From Cladorhizidae sp. MBARI D1340-BT2 (taxonomy: Eukaryota > Porifera > Demospongiae > Poecilosclerida > Cladorhizidae): a DNA stretch of 64,000 nt. The stretch is from contig JAQNBH010000014.1 in the NCBI GenBank assembly GCA_028752905.1, positions 25,046,353 to 25,110,352 of the forward strand, given 5' to 3'. A program made the translations under genes and the position numbers. Numbering within the stretch: position 1 is the first letter of the stretch; each line of letters opens with the position of its first letter. The notes beneath the pieces were generated by a model. It had not been told where the DNA came from. It saw only the letters and a program-made list of their open reading frames with translations, and did not search any database. This document shows, piece by piece, positions 1-10,214 of the stretch.

Positions 1-347
1 TCAACAAGCCACAATCATATACACAACTATTATCAACACAAGTTCACAAATACAATAGGAATACAACTCAGACTCAAACTAGCAAGGGTTCATCCTCTAC
101 AATAACAGAACAGTTGCTTTTATATACAGTTTAACTTGTGTTCACTCAGAAGGATCCAGCCCAAAATAATTACCTACTGATGGATAACAGGTCAACCCCT
201 GTCAATTACAAGTAATCATGCTATTTCATCGATCTGTTAGATGCTTGGCTGATGGGCATTTCGATCCATGCAAGAGTTGGCTGTCGGAAGTGGCTCAACA
301 ATACTGGAAACAATAATGCCTGGATCCTCCACACACAAAAGAGAAGT
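1..347. other. No gene seen
   Basis: AT-rich sequence with only short open frames and no recognisable domain, inverted repeat or RNA gene. It leads into the minisatellite that begins near 348. Confidence 0.5.
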
Positions 348-354
348 GGATGTG

Positions 355-398
<44 letters not shown>

Positions 399-830
399 TT
401 AGTCATACATGCTCAGTTTGGCTTTATCATACTGGAAACAATGTTGACTGCATCCCTGGCAGAAGAGAAGAAATGTGTGTGTGTGTGTGTGTGTGCATGT
501 ATAGTTTGTCATACATGCTCAGTTTGGCTTTATCATGCTGGAAACAATGTTGACTGCATCCCTGGCAGAAGAGAAGAAATGTGTGTGTGTGTGTGTGTGT
601 GCGTGTGTAGTTTGTCATACATGCTCAGTTTGGCTTTATCATACTGGAAACAATGTTGACTGCATTCCTGGCAGAAGAGAAGAAATGCGTGTGTGTGTTT
701 GTGTGTGTGTGTGTGTGTGTGTAGTTTGTCATACACACTCAGTTTGGCTTTATCATACTGGAAACAATGTTGACTGCATCCTGCACTGGCAGAAGAGAAG
801 ATATATGTGTGTGTGTGCGTGTGCGTGTGA
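348..830. repeat. GT-rich compound minisatellite, unit about 107-120 bp
   Basis: Four successive units each contain a (GT)n tract, then TCATACATGCTCAGTTTGGC, a stretch around GGAAACAATGTTGACTGCAT, and CTGGCAGAAGAGAAGA before the next GT tract. Units start near 400, 507, 613 and 722; the GT tracts vary in length and the last unit is partly degenerate, with GTGCGT and GAGAGA. The open frames across this region on both strands encode only Val-Cys or Thr-His runs and are repeat artefacts. Confidence 0.9.
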
Positions 831-1272
831 GAGAGAGATTAAAAAATATAACCAACATGTTATATTACTTGTATTATCAATCTTTGTGCAGTAGTCGTAG
901 TGTATTATTATAACACTTGATGGGGAGAGGGGAGGTACAAACATGAGGGCTTGGACACAAGGGAGAGGACTCATATTGTGACTGAAAATAACTTGCAGTT
1001 GCTGATAATGCAATTGAGAATTCTTTTGCCATTGGCGAGCTTCAATTTTAATTCCAATCCACCAGATTCATTTAGCTTATCTGTATATAAAAGTATAAAC
1101 TCCATCAAAACCCCAGATAAAGAACTTATATCTGCTAACCAAACATATGAATTCACTTATTATTTAACATGAATCAAGAGTTCCTAGATAATCGTCTGAG
1201 AGTGTTTAGGAATTCCTTTACTACCATGCCTTAGCTCTGTCTAGCCAGATGAGCTAGCAAGCTACATTTCCT
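831..1272. other. No gene seen
   Basis: Non-repetitive AT-rich DNA between the minisatellite and a dispersed repeat. Two short overlapping frames near 951-1172 lie on opposite strands and show no domain. Confidence 0.45.
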
Positions 1273-1810
1273 GTTTAAAGTATATAGTTGCCTATTTCTT
1301 ACCTTCATTGCTAGTGCTTGGTGTCATCATGATCAAGAAGTTTATTGGGCTCAGGTAAATCTTCCGCACTCTACCTGTCCATGTTTCAATAGCTGGCAAG
1401 AATTCATAGTGAAGCAGTCTGATTTAGGCACTTTATTTCAACAGATCTATCTGACAAGTTTGCTAGACTGGAAATGATCGCCACTGATAGATTGTTGCTG
1501 GACTGGAAATAATCCTCACTGATAGATTGTTGCTGGACTGGAATGATCATCAAAGTCAATATCTGAGCTGGTACTATTCCTAACCTGGCAGAAGTTTGGA
1601 ACTGTATGGAATATACTACTCTTAGCTACTTCTCTGTATTAAGTTTGAATCTGATGACATCAATAATTTAAGATCAGTCTTAGGCCTGCATCTATGCTTG
1701 AGTAGGACAATATTTAGAACAATGCGATCTAAGGGATTTCATATTATTGCTCCTTCACTTGCCACAAAATGCCTTGTATTCACTACTAGTTATTATTATT
1801 ATTAATGCCT
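1273..1810. repeat. Dispersed non-coding repeat, copy A
   Basis: This segment resembles three others in the window (36826-37035, 49306-50300 interrupted, and 61625-61825). Shared landmarks are a CTGTCCATGTTTC block, TGGAAATGATCG, GACATCAATAATTT, TTAGGCCTGCATC and a GCAATG(C/T)GATCTAA block followed by CTTGCC and ATTCATT-like sequence. It has no coding potential. A 27-34 bp motif around GATAGATTGTTGCTGGACTG is tandemly doubled at about 1480-1550 in this copy only. Class (MITE, SINE or LTR relic) is undetermined because no clean termini are visible. Confidence 0.65.
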
Positions 1811-1999
1811 TGCATTCATTAGTAGCTAAAATTAATCCTCTCTCTCTCCATCACATCTTTGCTTGCCTTGCATTGATTAATAGTACCATACCTGAATTGC
1901 AGTAAAATGCTATAGGCTATTAATGTGATATCATCAATCAGAGAGCACTATTAGACATTTTCACACAATTGTCAGCCAATCATAAGTTCAGAACACTAT

Positions 2000-2185
2000 T
2001 AGAGAATGGCGCTATGCGCGTTTGCTATGAAGATGCAACTCGATAAACAATTGATGTTCAACAAAAGCAATGCGTGCAATAACTGGCATCAAAGGCGTGT
2101 GCGCATGTGTAATGGGTAAATGGCCTCAGTCCGGTAAAGGGTCCTACGTAATAATGTTCATACAGAGAAGGTTCATTATCCACTA
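2000..2185 (-). repeat. 3' LTR of element A
   Basis: 186 bp, identical to 7425-7610 except one G/T difference near 2031. Begins TAGAGAATGG and ends TTATCCACTA on the plus strand. Confidence 0.92.
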
Positions 2186-2197
2186 CCTCCCCCAAGT
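2186..2197 (-). promoter_or_regulatory. Polypurine tract of element A
   Basis: Minus strand CTTGGGGGAGG lies directly before the 3' LTR, where the plus-strand primer of an LTR element is expected. Confidence 0.7.
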
Positions 2198-2210
2198 CGA
2201 CACGATGTGT

Positions 2211-5200
2211 CTACTTAAGTTTGGTATATCCGTATCGGGAGATCGGCTTCGGTCCCCGCTGGCTTCTGCGGAGGGGGGCCGTCGTTGCTGGCTCTGGTAG
2301 GAGTGCTGTGGGTGTGGTAGATTCGGAGGTGGGGGCGGGTGGAGTGCTGGTTACCGACGCGTATGATCGTGGGCTCGGCCGAGGTATGCTCGCTGGGGTT
2401 TCGGGCGTCGGTGTCTCGGTTGGCGGCAGTGTGCCGGGGTGAGGGGTTATGGTTGGGATGGCCGGTGTGACATGGGGAGTTCCGGGTCGGATTGGGCTTG
2501 GTGGGGTGATCATCGATGGTTGCACGTTGGCTTCCAGCGGTGATGGCGCCATTGTAAGCGTCGTGGGTTGAACGTCCTGGTGGGTTTGTATCGGTAGTGG
2601 GTTTGGGGGTGGGAAGGACGGGACGGTGGTGGGCGGTGAGGAAGGGATGGGGTTGTATCGACGGAGGAAACGTCTGTTCCTTGTCGTTAGTCTTCCTGAG
2701 CCATCCGTCCACACGGCGTACTGATGGTATTGAAGTACTTCGACCACCGTGCCCGTCTTGTCCCATTTATTAGGGTGACGGCCTGACTGGTTTTGGACCA
2801 TAACTGTGTCCCCGCATTTCAGGGGGGACAGTCCCTGGGAGTGCTCGTCCCAGCGAGTGCGGTTGGTCATTGATCGTTTGGTTAGGGCTCTCTCACGTAG
2901 ATCCAGGCGGTCTGTCCACTCTGTGTGGGGGCAGTATCGTTCGGGGATTCCGGGTAGGAGGTCCCGTGTGGGTCTTCCAAACAGGCAGGCTGCCGGTGAC
3001 ATTCTCGTTTCGGGGTCTGGGCTGTTCCTATATTGTAGAAGGGCTTTGTGGAACTTGTCCGTGAGCGTGCCTCCAGGGCCGGTGTTGCCGGTGATGAGTC
3101 TCTTCATGATCTTGACCGCCACCTCGGCGCGGCAGTTGGCGTGTGGGTGGTATGCTGATGTGATTCTGTGGTGTACCCCCCAATCGGTCAAGAATTGTCT
3201 GGTGGAGTGGGAGGAGAACTCTGGGCCACCGTCCGATGTCAGTGTGTCCGGGATTCCAAACGTGGAGAAGGTTTCCCGGAGTGTCTGGACGAGCCCGGGT
3301 GCTCCCTCCCTGGATGGTGTCACTACTGGCCAGTTTGTGTACCGGTCCACTAGGACGAGATAGTTGATCCCCTGGTGGTGGAAGAAGTCTGCTGCAATGT
3401 GCTGGAATGGGTATAGCGGCTCTTCGGGGGTGATGGAGGGCATGGCTGGTTGGGATGGGGCGTTACCGTTGCAAGTTGCGCATCTGTCCCTGGTCGCGGT
3501 TATGTCCTTGGTAATGCCCGGCCAAAATATTGATGCCTCTGCTCTTGCGTTCATGTGGCTGACTCCTTGGTGAGCGGCATGGAGGGCGTTGAGGCATGTG
3601 GGGCGGAGTGAGGCGGGTATGATGATTCTGTCTCCTCGGCATATCACTCCGTCAATGGTGGAGAGCGTGTCAATGAACGGGAAGAATTCCCTGATTGAAG
3701 GTGGCATGAGGTTTCTTCTTGCTGGTGGGCCTTCTTCGATGATGAGGATGAGTTCTTGGAGTGGTCCGTCGGCTGCTGTCGCGACTTGGATGTCCTCCCA
3801 ATTGAGGGGGATGTCGGCGATGGCTGCGCTGATGGCAGTGGCCAGGCCCAAGTCATCACATTGGGGGTCGTCTTCTTCGTTCAGGGGGGCGATGGAGATG
3901 CCGGCCAGAAGGTTGGTCGGGATTCTGGGGCATGGGGTGTCTGGTGCTGTGCTGTCATCCTGTAGGTGCAGCCTGTGGGGGGTGGGTATCCCGGATGGGT
4001 GGCGTGAGAGGGCATCACTGGTCTTGTTCTTCATGCCAGGGATGTGCACCATCCGGAAACGATATCGGAGGGTTTTTTCTTTGAGGTTCCTCAACCTGGT
4101 GTTGGGAATGTCCTCCAGTGTGCGGTCTCCAAAGAGTTTCAGGAGTGGCTTGTGGTCGACTGCTATGACCAGGTCGCTGCAGCCAAGTACAAAGTGGCGA
4201 GCTTTGTCCAGCGCGTCGGCCACTGCCAGTGCCTCTCCTTCCACTGGGGCGTAGCGTGACTCGGTAGGGTGGGTAAATCTTGAGCCCACTAAGGTGACCT
4301 TCCAACCGTCCCGGCAACAGAATATCTCGCGGGACGGGCACTGGCAGTGTTTCTGGAATAGCCAGTACCCTATCCCGTCTTTGCTCCAGTCTGTTGCCAG
4401 GCAGGTGGGGCGGGACTTTTCGAAGATTCTTACTCCTTCGTGGATTTTCGAGCAGATTTCCTTCTTTGAGGCGTCGAAAGCGTCTTGCAGTGCGGTGTCC
4501 CAGGTGAAGGGGGATGATGGTTTCAAGAGGGCTCTGAACGGGGACATCACAGATGCCATGGAGAACGCATATGCTACCTGGTTCACAAGGCCGAACCAGG
4601 CGCGTATGTCTGTGATGCCTTGAGGTGTAGGGAAGTTGGCTATCGATTCGAGGTACTTCGGAGATGGCTTGACTTCCATCCGGGTGATCTGGAACCCGGC
4701 AAATTCCACCTCATCGCAGGCGAAGCGGAATTTGCTCGGGTTCAGTGTTATCCCGTTTGTGGCGCAGAGGTCTAGCCACTCTGTGGCCTGATGGAAGGCC
4801 TCGGCGATGGTGTCTGACCACAGTAATGCGTCGTCGATGCACTTGGTGTGGTTGGTGATGTGTGAGATGAGTGCGTCATAGCGGGCAGTGTACGCGTCAC
4901 CCAACGCAATGTATCCCTGAGGTGCCGAGCAGTACCGGTATCTTCCCCAAGGCGTAATGAACGTCGTAAAGTGTCTGTCCTCCTCCGCGAGTGCCACAGA
5001 GTGGTAGCCGTTCCAGGCGTCAAAGATAGTCTTCTTGGTATTGCTTGGGACGGCTCTGGCCTGGTGGAAGGGTGACTGGGTGTGGTGGGTTTCTCGCGTT
5101 GCATGGAGGTTGAGTGCTTGGAAGTCGATTGTTCTCCTGAGAGACCCGTTCTTCTTGGTGCAAATCACCATGCGGTGGCACCAAGTGTCCGGGGTTCCCA

Positions 5201-7013
5201 GGGGAACTCTCTCCAGTACGCCGAGACGTACGTCTCTATCCAGCCCAGCTTTGACCTCCTCTTGCCAGTGGATGGGGATGGATATTGGGGTGTGGCAAGG
5301 CTTGGGGGTGGCTGTGGGATCGATGGTGAGGCTCAAGGGGGGACCAGACATCATGGGTAAGGGTTGGTGTTCGCAGATGTTAAATGCGCTCGCCGCATAT
5401 AGGTCCCGCAGGTGTTGCTCTAGTTTCCCCCTGTTGGCTTCAGTGGCAGGGAATGGCAGTTGTGTTGGCCTGGGGGGTGGTCCTGTTCTGGTCGGGCATG
5501 AGCATGGTTTGGGCTGCTGAGGTTGTCCTATCCCTACTGTGTGGCTCGCACTGTGGTTGTTGCTCCTTGATCGGCTGGGTGGGGTGGGTCGGCTTGGTTG
5601 GGTGCTGGTCAATAGGGCATCTTGGTGATGGTGAGCTGGAGGACTGGTCTGTAGGTCCGATGGTTGTGGAGGTTGTCCCTGTCTCGGTCCCCTAGCCTGG
5701 CCGTCTCCCGGGGGTGCCGTGGGCGTGCTGAGAGGGAAGCCTCTGGGGATGAGGTCCAGGTCTGAGCAGGTTGCAAGGCTGAGGTATAGCTTGCTTGCGA
5801 TTGGGGAGAAGTATACCATCTGCCTCGTCTCGAGGTTCGTGGATGGTATCTTGATCCGCAGAAGGGCAGCTCCCAAGATGGGTAAGTTGGTGCCGCTTGC
5901 CGAATGCATCATGAGGTTCACGGGAATGAGGTCGGTCTCGGTGAGCTGGAGGTTGGCCAATAGGGTGGGGCCTGCGAGGCAGCTCTGGCAACCGGTGTCT
6001 GCCATGGCGGTGGTGGCGAGGTTGAGCGTCTCTCTGCGTAGGGTATGTCCGTGAATTCGGAAATCCTCCATTCTGGCTGATATGGCGACGTTCAAGCTTG
6101 GCTGTGGTGGGGATCGTCGTTGGATCCATAAGTGGGATGATTGGTTCCAGGATTGGTGTTGGAGGATGCCTTCTGACATCGTGTCCATCTGCTCGAATAC
6201 GGCACTCTCGTGCTCGATGTTCTGCCAGCACATGTGGGCTGAATGGTTTTGTCGTCCACATGTTGAGCAGGTGGTGCCGAAGGCTGGACAGTGTTGTCTC
6301 CTGTGGGCTGTCCTCTCTTGCTCTCCATGTCCTGTGGTGCCACAGAATGTGCAGATGCCCCTGCTGTTGTTGGTGTTGGCTCTGGTGGGTTGATTTGTTT
6401 GGCCTTGGCGCCGGGTTGAGATGTGCCTCTGGTTGGGGTGGCTCTGCACCCTGGCTTTGGCTTGGTTTGTGTGGGTGGTTCGAGGTCGGTTGGGGGTGGT
6501 CTTGTTAGATTCTGGCCCTGTGCGTGGGATGGGGCGTCGTTGCTGGCGCCTGTATGTGCTGGCCACTGCCTCGCCCCCTTCGTCCTCATCTATGGCACTT
6601 GTGGTGGTAGGCGTGGTCATTGACACGGCCGAGCGCTTCCCCGCAGCTCTGACTTCCACAAAGCGGATGGTCTCCTCGACCCCCATCTCCTGGTCACTGT
6701 GCTTCAACAGGTCTTCCTGGATCTCTGCATCGGCTAGGCCAATGCAGAGCTGATCGGCAACACGCTCCTCCCCCTGGTTGGAGATGATTGCGCAGCCTGT
6801 GCATGCCTTGACAAACCTGCAGACCTCAGCTTGGCCACGTAGCCGAGCCGCGAAGGCCCAGACAGGCTTTCCTCGGTCTTGGGTCATCCTGCTCAAGGCC
6901 ACCCTGGCCACCTTAGGATTTTCCTCCCTGATAGCCAGTGCCCTGATAGCCTTGAGCAGGTCCCCTTTGGACATCTCTTCAATTGGTAAGGGACCGACCG
7001 CGTTCCGGGTCAC
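2211..7013 (-). CDS. Gag-Pol polyprotein of element A (long open part)
   Basis: A 1600-codon frame. In order: the rest of a capsid-like Gag (about 1-130); a Cys/His region with C221-x2-C and a second C249-x2-C-x4-H-x4-C; an aspartic protease with D339-T-G; reverse transcriptase about 580-780 whose catalytic box reads C-I-D-D (725-728) instead of Y-x-D-D; RNase H about 865-1005 with TDWSKDG; integrase with an HHCC finger (C1178-x2-C1181) and a DD35E core (D1209, D1261, E1297); then a Pro/Thr-rich tail. Integrase follows RT, the ordinary Ty3/gypsy order. The first residue is a GTG and is not a true start: the frame continues upstream, in phase, through a TAG at 7050-7052 to an ATG at 7301. The protein copies element RNA into DNA and inserts it. 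GC content is clearly higher than in the flanks. Confidence 0.9.
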   Translation of the reverse strand: MTRNAVGPLPIEEMSKGDLLKAIRALAIREENPKVARVALSRMTQDRGKPVWAFAARLRGQAEVCRFVKACTGCAIISNQGEERVADQLCIGLADAEIQEDLLKHSDQEMGVEETIRFVEVRAAGKRSAVSMTTPTTTSAIDEDEGGEAVASTYRRQQRRPIPRTGPESNKTTPNRPRTTHTNQAKARVQSHPNQRHISTRRQGQTNQPTRANTNNSRGICTFCGTTGHGEQERTAHRRQHCPAFGTTCSTCGRQNHSAHMCWQNIEHESAVFEQMDTMSEGILQHQSWNQSSHLWIQRRSPPQPSLNVAISARMEDFRIHGHTLRRETLNLATTAMADTGCQSCLAGPTLLANLQLTETDLIPVNLMMHSASGTNLPILGAALLRIKIPSTNLETRQMVYFSPIASKLYLSLATCSDLDLIPRGFPLSTPTAPPGDGQARGPRQGQPPQPSDLQTSPPAHHHQDALLTSTQPSRPTPPSRSRSNNHSASHTVGIGQPQQPKPCSCPTRTGPPPRPTQLPFPATEANRGKLEQHLRDLYAASAFNICEHQPLPMMSGPPLSLTIDPTATPKPCHTPISIPIHWQEEVKAGLDRDVRLGVLERVPLGTPDTWCHRMVICTKKNGSLRRTIDFQALNLHATRETHHTQSPFHQARAVPSNTKKTIFDAWNGYHSVALAEEDRHFTTFITPWGRYRYCSAPQGYIALGDAYTARYDALISHITNHTKCIDDALLWSDTIAEAFHQATEWLDLCATNGITLNPSKFRFACDEVEFAGFQITRMEVKPSPKYLESIANFPTPQGITDIRAWFGLVNQVAYAFSMASVMSPFRALLKPSSPFTWDTALQDAFDASKKEICSKIHEGVRIFEKSRPTCLATDWSKDGIGYWLFQKHCQCPSREIFCCRDGWKVTLVGSRFTHPTESRYAPVEGEALAVADALDKARHFVLGCSDLVIAVDHKPLLKLFGDRTLEDIPNTRLRNLKEKTLRYRFRMVHIPGMKNKTSDALSRHPSGIPTPHRLHLQDDSTAPDTPCPRIPTNLLAGISIAPLNEEDDPQCDDLGLATAISAAIADIPLNWEDIQVATAADGPLQELILIIEEGPPARRNLMPPSIREFFPFIDTLSTIDGVICRGDRIIIPASLRPTCLNALHAAHQGVSHMNARAEASIFWPGITKDITATRDRCATCNGNAPSQPAMPSITPEEPLYPFQHIAADFFHHQGINYLVLVDRYTNWPVVTPSREGAPGLVQTLRETFSTFGIPDTLTSDGGPEFSSHSTRQFLTDWGVHHRITSAYHPHANCRAEVAVKIMKRLITGNTGPGGTLTDKFHKALLQYRNSPDPETRMSPAACLFGRPTRDLLPGIPERYCPHTEWTDRLDLRERALTKRSMTNRTRWDEHSQGLSPLKCGDTVMVQNQSGRHPNKWDKTGTVVEVLQYHQYAVWTDGSGRLTTRNRRFLRRYNPIPSSPPTTVPSFPPPNPLPIQTHQDVQPTTLTMAPSPLEANVQPSMITPPSPIRPGTPHVTPAIPTITPHPGTLPPTETPTPETPASIPRPSPRSYASVTSTPPAPTSESTTPTALLPEPATTAPLRRSQRGPKPISRYGYTKLK

Positions 7014-7049
7014 ATCGCGCCTCAGCCTTGCATCACAGCATTCTAGGAG

Positions 7050-7301
7050 CTAGATGGGGATGTCTGTGACGGTCAGCTGGACAGCCTGGACGTAGGACCG
7101 CCATCGAGTGGTAAAATAAGACCAACCCTCGGTCGTGCCTCCGGAGGAGACCTCTGGCCTCTTCACAGGCGCGGGTCTGGCCTTGGTAGCCTGGCTGTGG
7201 GTCATGGCATGAGTGTATAGCACCACTGCTGCCACAGCTGGGTCCATCCCCGTTGGCATGCTGTAGGTGCATCCAGGGAATGGGCATAGTCCTGCTTCCA
7301 T
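7050..7301 (-). CDS. Gag N-terminal part of element A, ending at an in-frame TAG
   Basis: Eighty-three codons starting at a real ATG (7301). It begins with a C2H2-like cluster (CPFPGC ... H-x3-H) and ends QLTVTDIPI followed by TAG at 7050-7052. The next codons (LLECCD...) continue the same frame and match the expected Gag continuation, so start-to-stop is a single frame of about 1.7 thousand codons with one nonsense codon. Either a simple mutation (CAG to TAG would do it) or stop read-through between Gag segments is possible. The stop falls within conserved Gag sequence and not at a domain boundary, which favours mutation. Confidence 0.85.
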   Translation of the reverse strand: MEAGLCPFPGCTYSMPTGMDPAVAAVVLYTHAMTHSQATKARPAPVKRPEVSSGGTTEGWSYFTTRWRSYVQAVQLTVTDIPI

Positions 7302-7424
7302 GAGGTTGGTGGGCGTCTATTGGAGTGATGCCGACAATTGTTCCTCAGGTAGCCGAATCTTCTCCTGCCAGGTCTAACAGACTAATAGAATCTATTCTCT
7401 ACCAATCAAGAGTTATTGCACGTA

Positions 7425-7610
7425 TAGAGAATGGCGCTATGCGCGTTTGCTATGAATATGCAACTCGATAAACAATTGATGTTCAACAAAAGCAATGCGT
7501 GCAATAACTGGCATCAAAGGCGTGTGCGCATGTGTAATGGGTAAATGGCCTCAGTCCGGTAAAGGGTCCTACGTAATAATGTTCATACAGAGAAGGTTCA
7601 TTATCCACTA
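7425..7610 (-). repeat. 5' LTR of element A
   Basis: 186 bp, partner of 2000-2185. The about 120 bp between this LTR and the Gag ATG form the leader. Confidence 0.92.
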
Positions 7611-7859
7611 ACTATTAGTTATTGTGAAAAAAATGAAACTGCAGTGAAAAAATGAAAAAATGAAATGTCCCCTAATAATCGTACGCAAATCTATTAATTA
7701 TGAAATTTCCATTCTGAATTTAGTTGCTCACTAATTATGTTAAAGCAATTTAACTATCATAAGTATTTTCTTCTTCACCTGTTCTTATTGTATAGTGAAT
7801 TTTTGCAATCGTTGGCTGTGCAATGAAAACCAGGAATTCCGAGTATTATTCCTATTGAC

Positions 7860-8400
7860 TTTAGAACAATCTGGTGCAGTAAATGGTAATATCATAAATG
7901 GTCATATCATACAAGTTCAGAAAACCTGGAGATGACGGGTGAAATATTTGAGCGATATACCAATTTATGGAGAAGCATTGGATGATGAAAGTTAGTTGAG
8001 GATAATTACATGTGTGGAAATTGAGAGAAGGAAGAGCATGGACAATAAAGTTAAAAAAACAGAGGGAGTCAGGTTCAAAAATTAATAAGGAAATGGTTCC
8101 ACATGAAGTCAAAGATATTTCTCTTGAACCTTGAGTATGATAGGGATAAATCTATTTTTGGTAGTGCATTCCACAGGTGCATTGGTAGAAATGATGAGTG
8201 ATTGTAGTGCAAGTTTGTTGAATGCTCTTTGTACTAGCAATTCTAGTGGGTAGGGATGAAAATTAAATGTAATCGTAGAGATTGAAGGTACTAGAGGGAT
8301 CTCTAATTAGGAACATGATGTTTTGGAGTTCTAGCCAGTACATGAAGGGTAGCAGAGATAAGAGTTTATAGAGAAGTTCAGGATGAGTAATAGATTAGAA
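7860..8400 (-). pseudogene. LINE reverse-transcriptase C-terminal remnant
   Basis: On the minus strand, pieces in different frames read like the conserved tail of CR1/L2-type LINE reverse transcriptases: IRDPSSTFNLYDY, then LWNALPKIDLSLS followed by FDFMWNHF. The W-N-x-L-P motif followed by a WNHF-like end is characteristic. Several stops and frame changes show it is dead. No target duplication or tail was identified, so the ends are approximate. Confidence 0.55.
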
Positions 8401-10074
8401 GTCTTTCTTAAAATCATGAAAAAAGGCATCATATGTAGCGAGAACAAAATTACTGGTGGTATAAACAGAATAGAAGTATTAATTGAAAATACAAGCTTTA
8501 TCTTGGGGATTAGTAACAACTTTGGACACATGGCTGATATAGTTTTGGGATTAAATAAAGATTTTAAAAGTGATGCTAGAGCTTGTTGTGGTTACAGGAA
8601 AAAGTGGAGACAAGAAATTGTTCATAGTTAATTTTATAGGTACTAGGTACTAGAATGAAGGGAGAAATATGTAGAAATACTAGAGAGATTGGAAACTATG
8701 TTTCCGTTGTCTAGAATTAAAGTGACATAATTTGCATATGACCATGGGGACGAGGTAAAGCAACAGAAATCTTTTGAATATTTGCCTAGTCAAGCAGCCA
8801 CAAATAGATAACACAGAGATTGAAGGATTAATAGTGGACAAAATGGATACAGCACAACTGATCCTGGCGTTGCATATTAAACTTTGTTGGAAGTTATAAC
8901 TGCTATAGTTCATGGTGATGTTTGCAACACCGAGTACACCCTAGAGTGAAATTTCTCTCCAGGAAACACAGCATGTTAATGGACAGTACAGCAGCAATGT
9001 CTGAATGAGGCATCTTTGCTCCAAATGCTGGCAGCTAGAGCAGAGTAAGATGAGTCTTCTTTTGAATTCTTATCCCAAGCAGTAGTTTTTTTCCCTTCGT
9101 TGATATAATTATATAACACTGGTATTGTTTTTAGCAGTATTTTTTCGGATCACTTTGATCTAACATAGTTGGGGCAATATAATTATGTATAGTTTCAGTG
9201 CATATGTTCTGTAGCCCAGATAATGTTCACACATATCTATAGTGATGCTGTGGACATTCACATGGCACCCATGGTTATCTAAAGTTCAATGTTGCTTCCC
9301 ACCCATTACACATCTGACATCTTGTAATCATCCCAAGGAGTCACAAGTATACCTCCTGTCAGGACTAGGCATCCATGAAGGAGGCTTTACTTGGTTGATA
9401 CCAATGTTTAGGGAAAATAGAGTAGGAGGACATGGATGACATGGAAATTTTCAAGGTATAACCCTTTCCATAATGTTAAAATTGAGATTTTAAGGCATAC
9501 TATATTATACAACTGGGTATGTGTTTCTTCACTGTCAGCATAATCTTTCATGATATCACTGACCTTAACATTGGGAAAATACTTCCAGACTACAGATGAT
9601 AATTCTTACATCCAGTTGCTACGGCAGTTGATATGAGGAAGAAAGTTTCTAAGCTTACTTTGGCAGCCCTGAAATTTCTAGAATGGTGTAGCAGCCAAAT
9701 TTGGGTCAAATTTAATGGCTAACAGTTTTTATGATATTAATAGCAATATTGTTTGTTGTTAAGCAACCAAAATTTGTTACAATGTCCAAGATACCAGCTA
9801 TCACCTGATATCAGTTGCTAGTGCTTTTCTTCACCATTCTTCCTAGATAAATAATGTGGAAATCATACAAACATAATGATATGATCAGCAGCTTCTTTAT
9901 GTAAACACCTTTCTTATCCCAGTCTAAAGTATCCCATAGTTTTTGATTTGATTCTTTGTTTGCACTGCCTTTTGATGTCATAATTTCGAAATCCTGGGTT
10001 TATACCTTGAAACAGCTTTTTTTAACACAATAGTTCTTTAGCCAATTAATATTCTTAAATACCACGGGCATGTA
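8401..10074. other. No gene recognised
   Basis: AT-rich sequence with short frames only (for example 8680-8913 minus, 9242-9439 plus). None shows a domain, splice-linked continuation or family motif that I recognise. Confidence 0.45.
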
Positions 10075-10214
10075 TATAGAAAAGTACTGGGATGGCTAGT
10101 CCTACTGCAGTTTCATGTGAATGCAATCATCAGGGACAATCATCAGGGATTGTCCCTGATGATTGCATTTGCATGAAACTGCAGTAGGACTAGCCATCCC
10201 AGTACTTTTCTATA
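10075..10214. repeat. Near-perfect palindrome, two 67-bp arms
   Basis: Left arm 10075-10141 and right arm 10148-10214 are reverse complements with about two mismatches, separated by 6 bp. The transcript or single strand would form a long hairpin. It has no coding content. It may be a fold-back element or the head-to-head end of a small DNA transposon; no target duplication was recognised. Confidence 0.9.

Larger units (their letters stand above)
1995..7615 (-). mobile_element. Ty3/gypsy-type LTR retrotransposon A, nearly complete
   Basis: The element is bounded by two 186-bp LTRs (2000-2185 and 7425-7610) that differ at one position by my reading, and by a 5-bp duplication ACTAT at 1995-1999 and 7611-7615. 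LTR ends read TAG...CTA instead of the usual TG...CA; because TAG also follows the right-hand duplication, an 8-bp duplication (ACTATTAG) is an equally valid reading. The coding strand is minus. A polypurine tract (CTTGGGGGAGG on the minus strand) abuts the 3' LTR. No convincing tRNA primer site was found beside the 5' LTR. One LTR mismatch implies a recent insertion. The single coding frame carries one nonsense codon. Confidence 0.93.

Noticed and set aside
221..736. Several open frames of 60-120 codons on both strands
   Set aside because: They consist of Val-Cys or Thr-His repeats encoded by the GT/CA tracts and repeat with the minisatellite unit.
2806..6753. Many plus-strand and alternate minus-strand frames of 60-220 codons
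   Set aside because: They lie antisense to or out of phase with the 1600-codon Gag-Pol frame of element A and show no domains; the high GC content of that gene produces them.
7370..7424. A tRNA primer-binding site next to the 5' LTR of element A
   Set aside because: A CTACCA at about 7399-7404 is the only candidate, but it is 20 bp from the LTR and the sequence before it does not resemble a tRNA 3' end that I know.
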